Assembly: GCF_900005765.1 (NCBI RefSeq)
Contig: NC_041690.1
Coordinates: 682,001-746,000 of the forward strand
Reading direction: 5' to 3'
DNA length: 64,000 bases
From: Plasmodium relictum
Taxonomy: Eukaryota; Apicomplexa; Aconoidasida; Haemosporida; Plasmodiidae
A program made the translations under genes and the position numbers. Shown here in pieces: positions 14,473 to 28,317 of this stretch. Every line of letters begins with the position of its first letter. Position 1 is the stretch's first letter. A model generated the notes under the pieces. It was not told the DNA's origin and made no database searches. It saw only the letters and a list, made by a program, of their open reading frames with translations.

Positions 14473-16503
14473 ATGGAGAATAAAAAGGATATTGATAACA
14501 TAAATAATATTAAAATTCTCATAGACTTACTTAAAAATAATAAGAGTATTTTTGTTTGTATTAACTGTAGAAATATCAATTCATATGAAACATATAATAA
14601 TATTTTGCAATTTATAAAAGTATATTTGAATATACATTTCTGTGTTATTGATATTATAAGCATATATAATTCCGAAAATATTCCAAAATTACTAAAAGAC
14701 ATATTTTTAGAATTCATAAAATATATTAAAAGAAATAGAATTTATAAATCTGTTTTTATTCTACCATATTTTGATGAATGGATTATTCCAATAAAACAAA
14801 GAAAAAATGCAAACTTAGGTGAAGAATATAATGAAGAAAAAATCAAAAGAAAAGACATTAATATGCATATTTATAATGCAATTTGTTATTTAAAAAATAG
14901 TTTACTCAAAAATTTAAACAAAAAATACTGCGTTAAATTTATTGGTTTTCATAAAACTAATGATATATTTGATTTATATAGTGATTTTTTTGATTATAAA
15001 ATAAATGTGCTTCATTTTATTAATACTCATATTCTTTACTATATTAACATAAATAAAAGCATCAAACTTTGCTATAAGGAAAATAACTTATCTATAAATT
15101 CAATATATAAAATATTGAATGATAGATTAGATTTTATAAATAGTGAAATAGATTTGTTCAAATGTTTTTTTAAGTACTATTATAAATTTTATAATTTCAG
15201 GAAAAACAAAGAAAAACAAGAAAAAAGAAAACTAGAATTTGAAAAAATAAAAAGAAATAAAGTTGAAAAATATATATTTGCAGAAAAAAATTTTAACTTA
15301 ATAAATATTTTAGTCTCTTTGAACAATTTTAAGTGTCTTAAGAAGTACAAATATATACTTACAGAAAAAAAAAAAAAAAAATTTTGCATTTTTCTTTATA
15401 ACTGTAATGTTAATAACGTTTTAAAACTTTTATGCAAAAATTATTATACACCTTTTTTTATAAAAGAATATGTTAATACTTTGCTTAAAAGGCATATAAA
15501 ATTAACTAAAAATTTTAATTATTCAAAAAAAAATAATAAAATTTATAGAACAAATAATGGTAAAGTAGTAAGTAATATTAATAATTATCGTATAAAAAAC
15601 AGTACTAATATTAATAAACATTATAGTAGAAATAATAACAGTACTATTAATGGGAGTAGTGATAATATAAATACAAATAAGTTTATTGGCCAACGTAGTT
15701 TAAAGTTAAATCATAAAAATACTATAAAATATATGAAATTCAGTAAATTATTGAAAATTAGGAAGCATTTTATACTGAAAAATGATTATCAAAATGACCA
15801 ATATAATATTTATAATTCAGATAAAAAAAATTATATTAGTTTTTATTTCAGTAAAATTAATGTTCCCAATACCTTATTAATATATGGAAAAAATGGTGTA
15901 GGAAAAAGTACATTAATTAAATTTATTATTCATATAATTTTTTCGAATTATAAAAGTCTGTTTATTGATAAAAGAAAGATCTGTAAAAATAATAATATAA
16001 AAAAAGAATATATACACAAAAGCATTCAAAACATTTCTATTAATAAAGATTCATATAACAGTAATCATATTAATAATAATAAATTTTCTAAGTACTATTC
16101 TCAAATAAAAAAAATTCATTTAATTGAAAAAAAAAAAATTTTTTATAAATTTAAAAATGTGTGGATAATTCCATTCGAAAATCACCTTTTAATAAATAAA
16201 ACAATTGGTGAAAATAGTAAATATATAAAAAAAATTTTTTTAACAGCTTTAAAAAATCAACCATCTGTAATTATATTTGATAACATAGATTTATTTCTTG
16301 AAAAAAATAAGTATTACAAAGGTTTAGAAGATGATCAAAACGAAGATGTTTACAAAAATATTTATATTTTATTAATACATTATCTGAGTATTTATTTAAA
16401 TAAATCTAATAAAATAAAATTTATTGCAACCACTAGTATAAATCCATATTTTTTTAAATTTTCCTTTTTGAATAAGATAAAAAAAATAATTTTTATTTCA
16501 TAA
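14473..16503 (+). CDS. P-loop AAA+-type ATPase protein with probable degenerate first AAA module
   Basis: Single exon, 676 residues, ATG at 14473. The C-terminal third has a clear Walker A (LLIYGKNGVGKSTLIKF, ~residues 472-488), a Walker B-like strand (PSVIIFDNIDLFL, ~597-609) and a sensor-1-like IKFIATTSINP just before the end. The first ~190 residues follow the same strand order without a usable Walker A: a SIFVCINCRN strand, a VFILPYFDEW strand in Walker B position, and VKFIGFHKTNDIFDL in sensor-1 position. This suggests a tandem AAA+ arrangement with a dead first module, separated by a basic Asn-rich linker (~330-450). The arrangement recalls PEX1/PEX6/NSF-type proteins, but the C-terminal lid is very short and I do not assign a function. 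It converges with GAPDH. Confidence 0.6.
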   Translation: MENKKDIDNINNIKILIDLLKNNKSIFVCINCRNINSYETYNNILQFIKVYLNIHFCVIDIISIYNSENIPKLLKDIFLEFIKYIKRNRIYKSVFILPYFDEWIIPIKQRKNANLGEEYNEEKIKRKDINMHIYNAICYLKNSLLKNLNKKYCVKFIGFHKTNDIFDLYSDFFDYKINVLHFINTHILYYININKSIKLCYKENNLSINSIYKILNDRLDFINSEIDLFKCFFKYYYKFYNFRKNKEKQEKRKLEFEKIKRNKVEKYIFAEKNFNLINILVSLNNFKCLKKYKYILTEKKKKKFCIFLYNCNVNNVLKLLCKNYYTPFFIKEYVNTLLKRHIKLTKNFNYSKKNNKIYRTNNGKVVSNINNYRIKNSTNINKHYSRNNNSTINGSSDNINTNKFIGQRSLKLNHKNTIKYMKFSKLLKIRKHFILKNDYQNDQYNIYNSDKKNYISFYFSKINVPNTLLIYGKNGVGKSTLIKFIIHIIFSNYKSLFIDKRKICKNNNIKKEYIHKSIQNISINKDSYNSNHINNNKFSKYYSQIKKIHLIEKKKIFYKFKNVWIIPFENHLLINKTIGENSKYIKKIFLTALKNQPSVIIFDNIDLFLEKNKYYKGLEDDQNEDVYKNIYILLIHYLSIYLNKSNKIKFIATTSINPYFFKFSFLNKIKKIIFIS

Positions 16504-16825
16504 ATTTTTTTTTTTATTTTTAATTTACATTATGATAAGTGTATAAAATTAAATTAGTTTTTTAATATAAAATGTATAAAATAAAAATAATATGATTAAT
16601 AGCTAATCTATATTCTTACATAATTACTACATAGTTTCCAAATACTAATAATTTGTTAATTTGTTGCAAATAATAGTATTTTATGTAGAACGAAATATAT
16701 ATATATATATTCTAATTTCAACCTTCTTTTTTTTTTTTTTTTTTTCGAAAAATAGTAAAATTATTCTTATTTTAAAATTAATTTTAATAAAAAAAAAAAA
16801 AAAATATAAGGCTTATTTATAATAT
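16504..16825. other. Short convergent intergenic region (AAA-like / GAPDH)
   Basis: About 320 bp between the two stop codons, holding T and A homopolymers and a short (AT)n run near 16698-16710. It presumably carries both 3' UTRs. No gene is seen. Confidence 0.6.
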
Positions 16826-18160
<1,335 letters not shown>

Positions 18161-20081
18161 TTTTACTTTATGAAATAAAATTTTTGTGATTTATATAATG
18201 AGTTATAAATTTTTTTTAAAAATAGTAAAAGTGAAAGATTCAAATAAAAATAAAAATTCTTTTATTGTATGTAAATAAATTTTTAAATAAAAATAAAAAA
18301 TTATAAAAAATGAAATTAATTTTTTTTATAATATGTAAATATTAATTTAAGTGTTTCGTATTTCAAAGGTATCTATTCCGAATATTTTAAGAACTTCAAA
18401 AAAAAAAAAAAAAAAAAAAATACGCTCCCATAAATAAATATAAGTATAAATATATTATATATGTATTTTTATATCTAGTATTACTTTAATATTAGTGACT
18501 TATTGCATGTGTGCAAATTCAAATTTTTACTTATTTCTTTTTATCTAAATTTACCTTTTCTATTATTTTTTCCGTATTAACATACAATTTTTTCTTCTCC
18601 TTTTTTAAGGTTTATTTTTTATAAAATTTTTACTAATATTTTAAAGTTATTTCATCATTATCTGAAAAAAAAAATAATAGAGAAATCTATAAAAATGAAT
18701 AAGGGTGTTTTATATAAGGAGACATAGAGATGTAAGGTGGTCATTTACAATAATACGTAAAAAAACATATTTTCGTCATAAAATGCGTTCTTCATTTTAT
18801 TTTTTGGATAAAAAGGATACATAAAATAAATAAATTTTATATTTCATGCATGATTAATGATGGAGCATAAATATTTTCAGCTCACATAAAAGAATTCAAT
18901 GTAAAAAATTGTAATGCTCAGTAAAATTTAAGTCTTTTGATAATTTACAAAATCATAATATAGAATTAAAAATAATTTTATATAAATATTAATTTAATGG
19001 AATACTGAGCTATAATATCATTTTATCATTTTATGGATTATTTTTTTTGATGATACTGTAATACTGAAATAAAATAAATTCACATAATATTTCAGGGGGC
19101 TTTAATTATTCATGTGTTATACAGTATTCTTTTAACATAATAAAAGTTTTAGAAATGCCTTTTTTTGATAATAATACCTATATACATTTTGCATTTGAAC
19201 TATTTTTAAAAAGCTTTTTTTTCAATTAATCAAAATTATTTTTATATAAAGAGTGTAAAAACTATCTTTAATATTTTAAGTGTTTGCTCATTTAACCAAT
19301 TTTATGTGCTTATAAACCAAAATTTAATATGTTGAAGAATTAAAAAATGAAATGTAAATTATAAATATAATTACGTAAACTATTATTTTTCCATGTAAAA
19401 GTATGTTTTAAATGCATATGTAGCATGATTATGCAGTATTTATTTAATAATGTAGAATAAAGTAAAAAAAATTAAGATGTGGTTAAATTATTTTAATGAA
19501 ACATTAAAAAAAAAAAAATATATATGCTTCTTTGTTTATATCATATTAAGTACAATGAAATAAGATTCATAAGAATTTGCAAGTAAGGAACATTTGTCAC
19601 AGAAATGTTCATGTGTATCATTTATTTTAATATATAATATACAGCATTATTATTTTATGTGATGTTGTCTAAGCACATTAAATATTTTCCAAAATCATTT
19701 TTTTATGTATTATTAGCGTATTAAAATATATATGATATGGGAAATATGCTATAAAACTGAAAATAAAAAACTTATATGTGATATGCACTTTTATTTTCTA
19801 TCCTTTTTACAGTTATATTTTTAAATACATGCAGCCACCCTTACACATTTAAAAAAAAAAGAAATATATAAATAAAATGAATGAATTTTTCTAAGAAAAA
19901 GTAACTTAAAAAAATAAACAAATTGAAACACATTTCAAAAAATCCCAATTTTTTTAATTAATTTAGTTTGATACATTTTTTCTTTTTTTATATAATAAAA
20001 ATTATTTATGGAAAGATCTGCATAAACATTGGAATTTTTTTACCTTTTAGTCATAATATTTTACTTAAAATAAAACATAAT

Positions 20082-20115
<34 letters not shown>

Positions 20116-21232
20116 TAGTAACTAAACATTGGTTTAAAAATATTATTTCATTTTAATGATATTATTAGGGAAATTTTTTTTTATTTTTTTTAAAATAATT
20201 TTTATACTATGTACTTCAAATGTGTATTAATTAACAAGCTCATATTTTAAAATTACAAATGATTAAATAAGAAAAACATAAATATTTTATAAAAAGAAAA
20301 AATATAAAAATATATACACACATATTTCCCTTCTATATTAAAATATTCCAATACTTAATTTTTTATTTTTCATTAAAAGTTCTCAAAATTTATTTTATTA
20401 TGAATTCTTAATTTTACTTTGACTGTATATTTTTGCAGCAATTATTTATATATGTATATATTTTATCTAAAATAGTAATTTTAGAATATATTTTATATAT
20501 TTGATAAAAATAATAAAAAAAATAAACAGTGAAATTATCAAGGAATTAAAACATCAAATCTTTCAGCATAAAACTTTTTTTTTATTATTACTTTTTATAC
20601 ATAAAAAGTTTTTTAATATGTTAAATAATATTAAAACAATGTATAAAACAAATAGAAAAATTTTATAAAAATTATATATTTTTATTATAATAATCTTTCA
20701 ATAAATTAAATTACACAAGAATAAAACTTATATAATTATTTCGTTTTATACTTTTTTCATATTATTTTATTTTATATATATACTTTTTTTTAATGTAGTA
20801 TGTATTAAAAAATTTACAAATAATTTTAATTGAAGCAAAATAATAAAAAAAAAAATTTTCTAATATAATTATGTAAATAGTAAAAATTTTAACATTACTT
20901 CATTGAAAACAATAGAAAAATATTTTTAAAAAATAAATTTTATAAATTTTTTTCTCAAAAAAAAAAATTCGATAAAAAAATCCACTTTGTTAATTTTTAT
21001 ATATAAATATATATATATTCATGTATAATTAAAAATAAAAAAAGAAAAAGTAATTGTTATGAATGTATGAAAAAAGATATTAATAAATACTAATAGATTT
21101 ATCTAAAAAAAAAATTTACAATTTTAAACTGCTACGGGCATTTAAATGATAAATTTAATTACATTATAAATTAATTAAATTTATTATTTATTGTTACTTT
21201 TCTGATTAAAAATATTAAAGGCCTCAGAAAAT
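18161..21232. other. 3-kb divergent intergenic region between GAPDH and cytochrome c1
   Basis: No ORF with a convincing protein signature on either strand. It should carry both promoters, GAPDH leftward and cytochrome c1 rightward. Its base composition is more mixed between about 18690 and 19850 than in other spacers here, and it contains an 8-bp-stem hairpin at 19588-19610. A GCATGC-like site (tcatgcatga) lies near 18843-18852; GCATGC is a core bound by some ApiAP2 factors, but one occurrence in 3 kb is weak. An (AT)n run lies near 20085-20113. Confidence 0.5.
19588..19610. repeat. Perfect 8-bp inverted repeat with 7-nt loop
   Basis: GAACATTT (19588-19595) and AAATGTTC (19603-19610) are exact reverse complements around the loop GTCACAG. 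It lies in the GAPDH/cytochrome c1 spacer and has more G/C than the background. It could be a hairpin in a 5' UTR or non-coding RNA, a dyad for a DNA-binding protein, or chance. The function is unknown. Confidence 0.45.
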
Positions 21233-22656
21233 ATGGCCGGTGGGGGAGCCATGAATAGTTTATTTCCGGGATACAAGGATAAAATATGGCTGAAACTTCC
21301 TTATAAGGTAAATAAAAATTATCAAAAAAATTCTTTTTGAAATACTTGAAGGAAATTATGAATATAATTCTCATATATGTTAAAATTAATAATTTTTTTT
21401 TTTTGAATATTATTAAAAAAAATAGTTTTTTTTTTTTTAAGTTGTATAATTAATCATTGTTACTGTATAGTTTTTGTTTTTATCTTAATTTTTCATTAAA
21501 AAAGAAATATATATATATTTCAATTAAAATTTTTTTTTTTTTTTAGTTTCGATTGTATTTAATAAAATCATGGAACAAGGAATTTGAGAGAAATATATCA
21601 AAAGCCAAAATAAAAAATAATAGAATAAAAAATTTGAATTATTATATATTAGATAGATTAAAACCTAATGATAATTATAAAAATAGTCACACAGATTATA
21701 AAAGACAGATTTGTAGGGGGACATTAGAAGAAGGATGTGACTTTTATTTACCAGATAAAAAAAGTCAAGATAGATTAAAAAATCATTTAGAACCATATAC
21801 CGAAGAAGAGAATGAGGAGAGAAAAAAATATAAATATTTAAATTTAAAATATTATATACTTTTTGCACTTGGATTTACAGTTGTACATAATTCTTTTCAA
21901 TCAAGACCAGTTGCTTGGTGTATGGAATCAGAGCCACCTCATCCCCCACATTATCCTTTTTGGTTTAAATCTCTTTTTCATTCTCATGATATACCAAGTG
22001 TAAGAAGAGGTTTTGAAGTTTATCGCCAAATTTGTGCAACATGTCATTCGATGGAACAGTTACAATTTCGTCATTTAGTTAATGAAGTATATCCTGAAAA
22101 CCGAGTAAAGCAAATAGCAGCATCTTATGATATAGTGGATGGTCCTGATGATAAAGGAGAGATGTTTACAAGACCAGGAATTTTAACAGACTCTTTTCCA
22201 AAACCATATCCAAATGATGAAGCAGCAAGATATGCAAATGGGGGTGCTGTACCACCAGATTTGTCAGTTATAACATCAGCTAGACATAATGGGCCCGATT
22301 ATTTATTTTCTTTATTAACAAGTTATCGTGATCCACCAGAAGGGGTTGTATTAAGACCTGGTTTATATTATAATACATATTTTCCTGGTGGGTCGATATC
22401 TATGCCTCCACCACTTCAAGATGATATGATTGAATATGAAGATGGGACACCATGTAATGTTTCTCAAATGGCTAAAGATGTAGTAAATTTTTTATGTTGG
22501 GCAACAGAACCAACACATGATGAAAGAAAACTAACAGCACTCAAATTAATTTGTGGAGCATTTGTTGCAATGGTATTAATGACTGTGTGGCAAAGATTTT
22601 TTTGGACTGTTTATGCTACCAGAAGAATTGATTTTGGAAAAATAAAATACTTATAA
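21233..22656 (+). CDS. Cytochrome c1, complex III (two exons)
   Basis: Exon 1 is 21233-21307 (25 codons starting MAGGGAMNSLFPG) and exon 2 is 21547-22656, separated by a phase-0 intron with a TTTTTAG acceptor. The product is 394 residues. Haem is bound covalently at CATCH (~188-192) within RQICATCHSMEQLQFRH. The axial Met is in the SISMPPPLQDD segment (~310). A C-terminal membrane anchor (~LICGAFVAMVLMTVWQRFFW) ends the protein, and a hydrophobic stretch precedes the haem domain. Cytochrome c1 passes electrons from the Rieske protein to cytochrome c in the inner mitochondrial membrane, within the complex targeted by atovaquone through cytochrome b. The N-terminal ~110 residues are charged and parasite-specific. 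A model beginning in exon 2 would have no ATG. Confidence 0.96.
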
Positions 22657-22699
22657 GTGTTATCCATACAAATAAAAAAAAAAAATTTTTTTATTTAAT

Positions 22700-22701
<2 letters not shown>

Positions 22702-22765
<64 letters not shown>

Positions 22766-22767
22766 TA
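22702..22767. repeat. (AT)n microsatellite
   Basis: More than 60 bp of almost uninterrupted TA dinucleotides just after the cytochrome c1 stop codon, probably length-polymorphic. Confidence 0.9.
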
Positions 22768-23404
22768 TTTCTTTAAATATATTACATGAAAAGAACAAGA
22801 AAAAAAAAATTATTAGAAATATTAGTAAAATTTTATAAAAAATAAAAATATAATTTTTAATTATTTTTATGTAATTTTAATTTATGACTATCAATAAGTT
22901 TTCTATTCTTCTACCAAGTACATTTCCATAAAAATAGCATTCTAGGATTTTAAAAAATTAAAGAGGATCAAAAGATTATGGAGAAATCATATTATAAATA
23001 TAATATTTTTATTTTTTTCAAGCACCTTTCCCAAAAAAATTTATATATTTTTAAAAGAAACTTTATCTTTTTATAATTTAATAGTTATTTTTTTTAAAAG
23101 ATATTTGATATAAATGTTAAAATTTGTTTGTTATTTTTCTTATTTTCTTTTATTATTATCATTATTATAAAATATATATTTATTATATCTTTCTTTATTT
23201 AAATTTACTCTTTTTATTAATATATATTTATATTATATTTTTTTTTAAGTTTTATATTATTTATTAATTATATAAAACTACTTTAATAATCTATAAAATG
23301 AACAAAAATGCATTTTATCTTTAGTAAAATGTGAATGTGATTTTTTTTTTTTTTTTTTTGACATATAAACACATTTTTACTGAGATATAACTGGAAGTTA
23401 AAAA

Positions 23405-23406
<2 letters not shown>

Positions 23407-23463
<57 letters not shown>
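23407..23463. repeat. (AT)n microsatellite
   Basis: About 55 bp of uninterrupted AT dinucleotides in the long convergent spacer. Confidence 0.9.
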
Positions 23464-23466
<3 letters not shown>

Positions 23467-25512
23467 TTATAAATGTGTATATATACATAATTATTTTAGG
23501 AAAAAAAGACAAGTTGAATATATTACAACTTTCTGCTATTCCTTTTTTTAAAGATTTTTACTTTTTCAGCAAATATTGTGTTTATATGAAATTCTTTTAT
23601 TTAGATTATATAATATTTTTTTTTTTTTTATTAATTTTATTTGAAAATTTTGAATATTTCTATAATTTTATAAAGTATTTCACTCTATATGTATAATACA
23701 AATATAATAATTTTATATTGATTCATCCTTTTATAGCAGGGAGCAGTAAAATTTTAGTATTCTTTAGAAATTTTTTTAGTATAGCATAATTTAAAAAAAA
23801 AAAAGATTATAAGTTAATAGAAAGTACTTTTTTTTCTTGGGGGTTTTTACTTATGAAATATTTTCTTTTTATTTAATTTATATTTTTTTATTTATTTATT
23901 TCTATTATCCTATTAAAAATATATATATTTTTTAATTATCGTTCCTTTGTTTATATATACACTTTACACTTCATTTAATGTTTTCATATTTCTTCCTTGA
24001 TTTTACGAATAAATTTTTTTTTGTTATATTTATATTATATTTTTATATTTACTAACCAACACTGTTTGAATGATATTAGACAGTTCACTCTAAAATGAAT
24101 ATTAATAAATAGAAAAAATTACAATTTTCTAAAGATATTAAAGTGATATTAATTGGACATTAATTTTTTTTATTTCTATATAAAGGAAAAATATATATTC
24201 TATGGAAAGTAATATTAGTTAAATAATTACAAAAATATATGTATAAAATTTTTTTATTAAATATTATAATTAAATATTTAAGTATAATAATAATAAATAG
24301 AAAATAGTTAAATACATGCAGTTTAATTAAAAAAAAAAAAAAAAAAATACACAAATACATCTAAAATTAAAATCATTAAAACAAATGAAAAATAAAAATT
24401 TATTAGGAAAAATTTACTTATTTCTTCAGGAAAAGTAAAGAAGTTCTTGTAAATATAGTAAATATTCAATATTAAAATGAAATTTTATATTCTAAGAAGA
24501 AATTAGTAAAAATTTAAAGAATATTTTATATATATTTTATTATAAAAAAATTCTTTTCTTTTATCTAAGTAACTTAAGAAAAAATGTATATAATTTATAA
24601 AAAGTTTAATGAATAATATGAACAGTTGTAGAAAAATATTTTTGTTTTTCATTATTGTGTATTATTTATTTTAAAAAGTTTTTTTATTTTGCTTGCACAT
24701 TTTTTCTTTTTTTTTCATATTGAAATAAAAAGCATCTCACTGTGCTACTATTCATTATTTATTCATTAATTCCAAGTATACGTTATTAGAATTTTTATTT
24801 TTAAAATTAAGAGAATTTATTACGTTGTGAACTTTGTATTTTAATGTTGTATATATTCTTTAGAGTAAACATCGTTTATATTTTAATATGTTTAACAAAT
24901 AAAAATTATCGCGTAATATTTTTTCTTCTAAATTATGTGCAATTCTTATGTTAATAATTTATATATCCTTTTTTTTTATAAAAATAGATAGGATTGTATT
25001 TATTGAGAAAATTACTTGAAGAAAAATTGATATTTTTATTTTCCATAAGAAATGTATAAAATTTATTTTAATATTATTCAAATGTTAAATAAAAAAATAA
25101 TATTTTTAATAAATATAGATTATATGAAAAAGATAGAACTATGAAAGGGGGACAACTAGCTATAAAAGCAAGCATTATATACAAAAATGAAAAAAAGAAA
25201 AAAAAATGAAATAATTACAAGAATGAAATGTAAATACTAATTAAAAATTAAAGTAATAAAAATAAAGGGAATAATAAAATTATAGAAGTGTTGAATGATC
25301 TGGTGAAAAAAAAAAATAATAGATTAAGGTGCATTAAGCATAATAAGAATTGTAAAAAAAGAAAAATTCTTGGAAGAATATAATAGGAAAAAAAATAAAG
25401 AAAAATCTTGAAAATAATTTTAAAATTTAACAAAATAAAGGAATATATTTATATATATACTATAGAATATTAAAAATTTATAAAAATGTATATATATACA
25501 TAAATATATATA

Positions 25513-27278
25513 TCAAACGTAACTGCCAAATTTTTTTTTTCTAGCACAAATAGAACGAAAATTATAAAAAGTAGAATATAAAGAATATATAATCATAAAA
25601 ATACACAAAGCTATACATATCAAAAGCATGTGCCCATTTGAGAACATAACGAAACATTTAAAATATTCATAAGTTCTTTTGTTTAATAATACCCAATAAA
25701 AATCATTATAGTCATTTTTTTTATATTCATTATAAATTTTTGATCCTTCATTAAAATCTTCAATTAAGATATAACCAATTAAACAACAAAAGAAAAATAA
25801 AAATAAAAATATAAATCCCATAAATAATTTAAATAAACGTTCACAAAAACACTGAGAAAAAATTAAAAAAAATATTAATATCAAACTGAAAATGTATAAT
25901 ACTAGTCCAATAAGGGAGAAAAAGAAAATTCCACTGCAAACAAAAATGCATGCCAAAGTTATTAAATAGGACATTGAAGGAACATATCTAAAAAAAAAAA
26001 AAAGAAAACTTTTATATATATATCATTAGAAATTAAAACAAATGGGAATTAATAAAATTTAAGGTAAAAATTTACAAAATAAAGATATAGTATTATTTAA
26101 ATAACATTTTAATGATAAATAAAAAAAATTATAATTATGTATATATAATTAAATTAGCCGAAGGAATGAATAAATAAATATTACATTAATGTAATTGACA
26201 TAGGACTTTCTGTTGTTAAAGTTGCTCCCTTATGAATATAAATAAAAGACATCAGTAATAAAACAGAAGATACGATAAGTATATTTCTTTTTTTTAAATC
26301 ATCTATATATTCTTCTAACTTTGCATTTTTATTTTTTGATTTTACTTCTTTTATTTTATTAATTGAATCTAAATATATTTTTATAATTTGATTATCTTGT
26401 TTGACTAATTCATACTTTAAACTATTAAAGAGTGACTTGTTATAGGCATTAACAATTTTCTGAAAATTGTCAGTAAAACTTTTTATTTTTTCGGAGTTTG
26501 TAATAAAAGCAGAAGTATTAGTTTCTATAAATTTATAAAAATTATCATATATATCAAAATTTAAACGAACATTTTTTAATTTATCATATAACTCTAATAA
26601 AGTATTTTCTAAAATTTTTTTATGAACATTATCTTCGGAAACTATTATATTTTTAAAGCCTTTCAATAAATCATCTTTAGTTAAGGTTTTTAATAACATT
26701 TCTTTTTTCATTTCAAGAAAAGATTGGCGATCTTTTATCATTTCTAAAACTTTTGATGCATCAAAAGATGATGTATCAGGAAATTCATCAATTGGTTCAG
26801 AATGTGTTATGTGTGGCTTTTTTTCTAGTATAATATGATTGATACTGCTACTCAAATTATTTATTTTATTTAATAGCATGTAATCAGGATGAAATTTTAA
26901 TGCATCCATTATTCCTATAATTTTCAAAGAAATGTTTTTGCTTATTGATGTGGTATAAACCCCAGAAGAGAATAAAAATAGAGAAACAATAAAAGAGCTT
27001 AAATAAATTGGCCGTAAAAGAGGTTTATATAAAAAATGCCCTAATATAGAAAACAATAGCAAAAATGATGCACCAATTAAATTATAAATGCTTAAATAAT
27101 AAATCATTTTATACTCTTTATCTTGTATATTTTTATTAAATATAGTAAGCTCATCTTCATTCATAAAATATAATAAAAACATAGAAGAACAAAAAATTAA
27201 ACTAATTCCTTTTGACCATGTTCCTACTGCTGTATTTTCGAATCCTCCTTTTTTTTCATGATTACAAAAAATACACAT
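25513..27278 (-). CDS. Multi-pass membrane protein, two exons (522 aa), function unknown
   Basis: Two ORFs look separate, but I join them. Exon 1 is 27278-26185, ending AT|GTAATA, and exon 2 is 25987-25513 after a T-rich AG acceptor. AT plus A completes an Ile codon (phase 2), and the exons total 523 codons. The 206-bp gap is too short for two complete Plasmodium genes, and exon 2 is open upstream of its own Met back to the acceptor. The N-terminus (MCIFCNHEKKGG) is followed by three hydrophobic segments (~27-41, ~60-84, ~90-110). A mainly helical, charged middle follows (~125-335), then a segment at ~340-356, a dense hydrophobic cluster (~367-435) and a last segment (~485-510). I do not recognise the family. 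It is transcribed divergently from the CH-domain gene. It could still be two genes if the splice is not used. Confidence 0.7.
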
Positions 27279-27547
27279 ACTTTAAAAAAAATAAATAAGT
27301 GATAAAAAAATGAAGAGGAAAATTTGAAATGAATATTATCTATAATAGAATATATGCATATATTATTTTTATTATAATATATATATATTTTTTTTGCTTT
27401 TTTATCAAGTATAATTAAAAATTATTGTTTCTTTCCTTTTAGTATACTTTCTATTGTCTTATTTTTATTTTCTAATATTTTTTCTAATATTAATTTTTTT
27501 ATATTACACATTATTTTTATATCTTTACTAATTAATTTTCTTATATT

Positions 27548-27594
<47 letters not shown>

Positions 27595-28317
27595 CCTTTT
27601 ATATTAAAAACTATTATATTTTCTACAGTATAATGAGTGTATATATATATATATATGTTTTTTTGAGATTTATATAATTAGTAGATTTATAAATATACTC
27701 TTGATTTTTTTTTTTTTTTTTCATACTATGAAGACATACTAAAAAAGTGTACTTTTTTTTAGTACTATGATAAAATAAAAAATAAATGAATTGTAAAAAC
27801 TAAAAAGTTATAAAAAGAATAAAAGAATAAAAAATAAATTATTTCTTATTATTAAAAATAAATATGTAAATAAGAAACAATTAGGTATATAAAAGAATAA
27901 ATAGAAAATTAAAAACATAAAATTAAGATGAATAAAAAAACAAAATTTAGTTAGTAATAAACACTATTTTAGACAAATATTATTTATTACATTTATATGT
28001 ATATATATATATATATATACATACATACATATCATATTTCATTTTATTTACTATATTTTAATAATCTTAATTCACATAATAGCAATATATAATTATAATA
28101 AAGAATTGAAAAAAAAACTTAAGAAATCACAAAATTAATAATTTTTTTTATGCATATATATATTTTTTATTCTTAATAGACCATATGAATATGAGAAATA
28201 GGAAAAAATAATCAAAGTTTTTTTCCTAATTTCTAGAACTTTTTATTTAATTAGCTCATATAATAGACACTATAAGATATTTTTATTTAAAATTCTATTA
28301 TATATAATAAAGAAAAA
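27279..28317. other. Divergent intergenic region, membrane protein / CH-domain gene
   Basis: About 1 kb of A/T-rich sequence expected to hold two promoters. It includes an (AT)n run at about 27550-27592 and shorter ones near 27641-27657 and 28001-28018. No coding signal is seen. Confidence 0.6.
27550..27592. repeat. (AT)n microsatellite
   Basis: About 43 bp of uninterrupted AT dinucleotides in the divergent promoter region. Confidence 0.9.

Larger units (their letters stand above)
22657..25512. other. Unusually long convergent intergenic region
   Basis: 2.86 kb between two 3' ends (cytochrome c1 and the membrane protein). I see only A/T-rich sequence, (AT)n tracts near 22702-22767 and 23407-23463, and short meaningless ORFs. 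A small ATG frame at 25141 (MKGGQLAIKASI...) runs only 22 codons. Nothing supports a protein gene. Confidence 0.5.

Noticed and set aside
23321-23512. Reverse ORF rich in Ile-Tyr
   Set aside because: It is the translation of an (AT)n microsatellite.
25141-25209. Small ORF MKGGQLAIKAS...
   Set aside because: Only 22 codons ending in poly-Lys, with no splice donor before the stop; not enough to call a gene.
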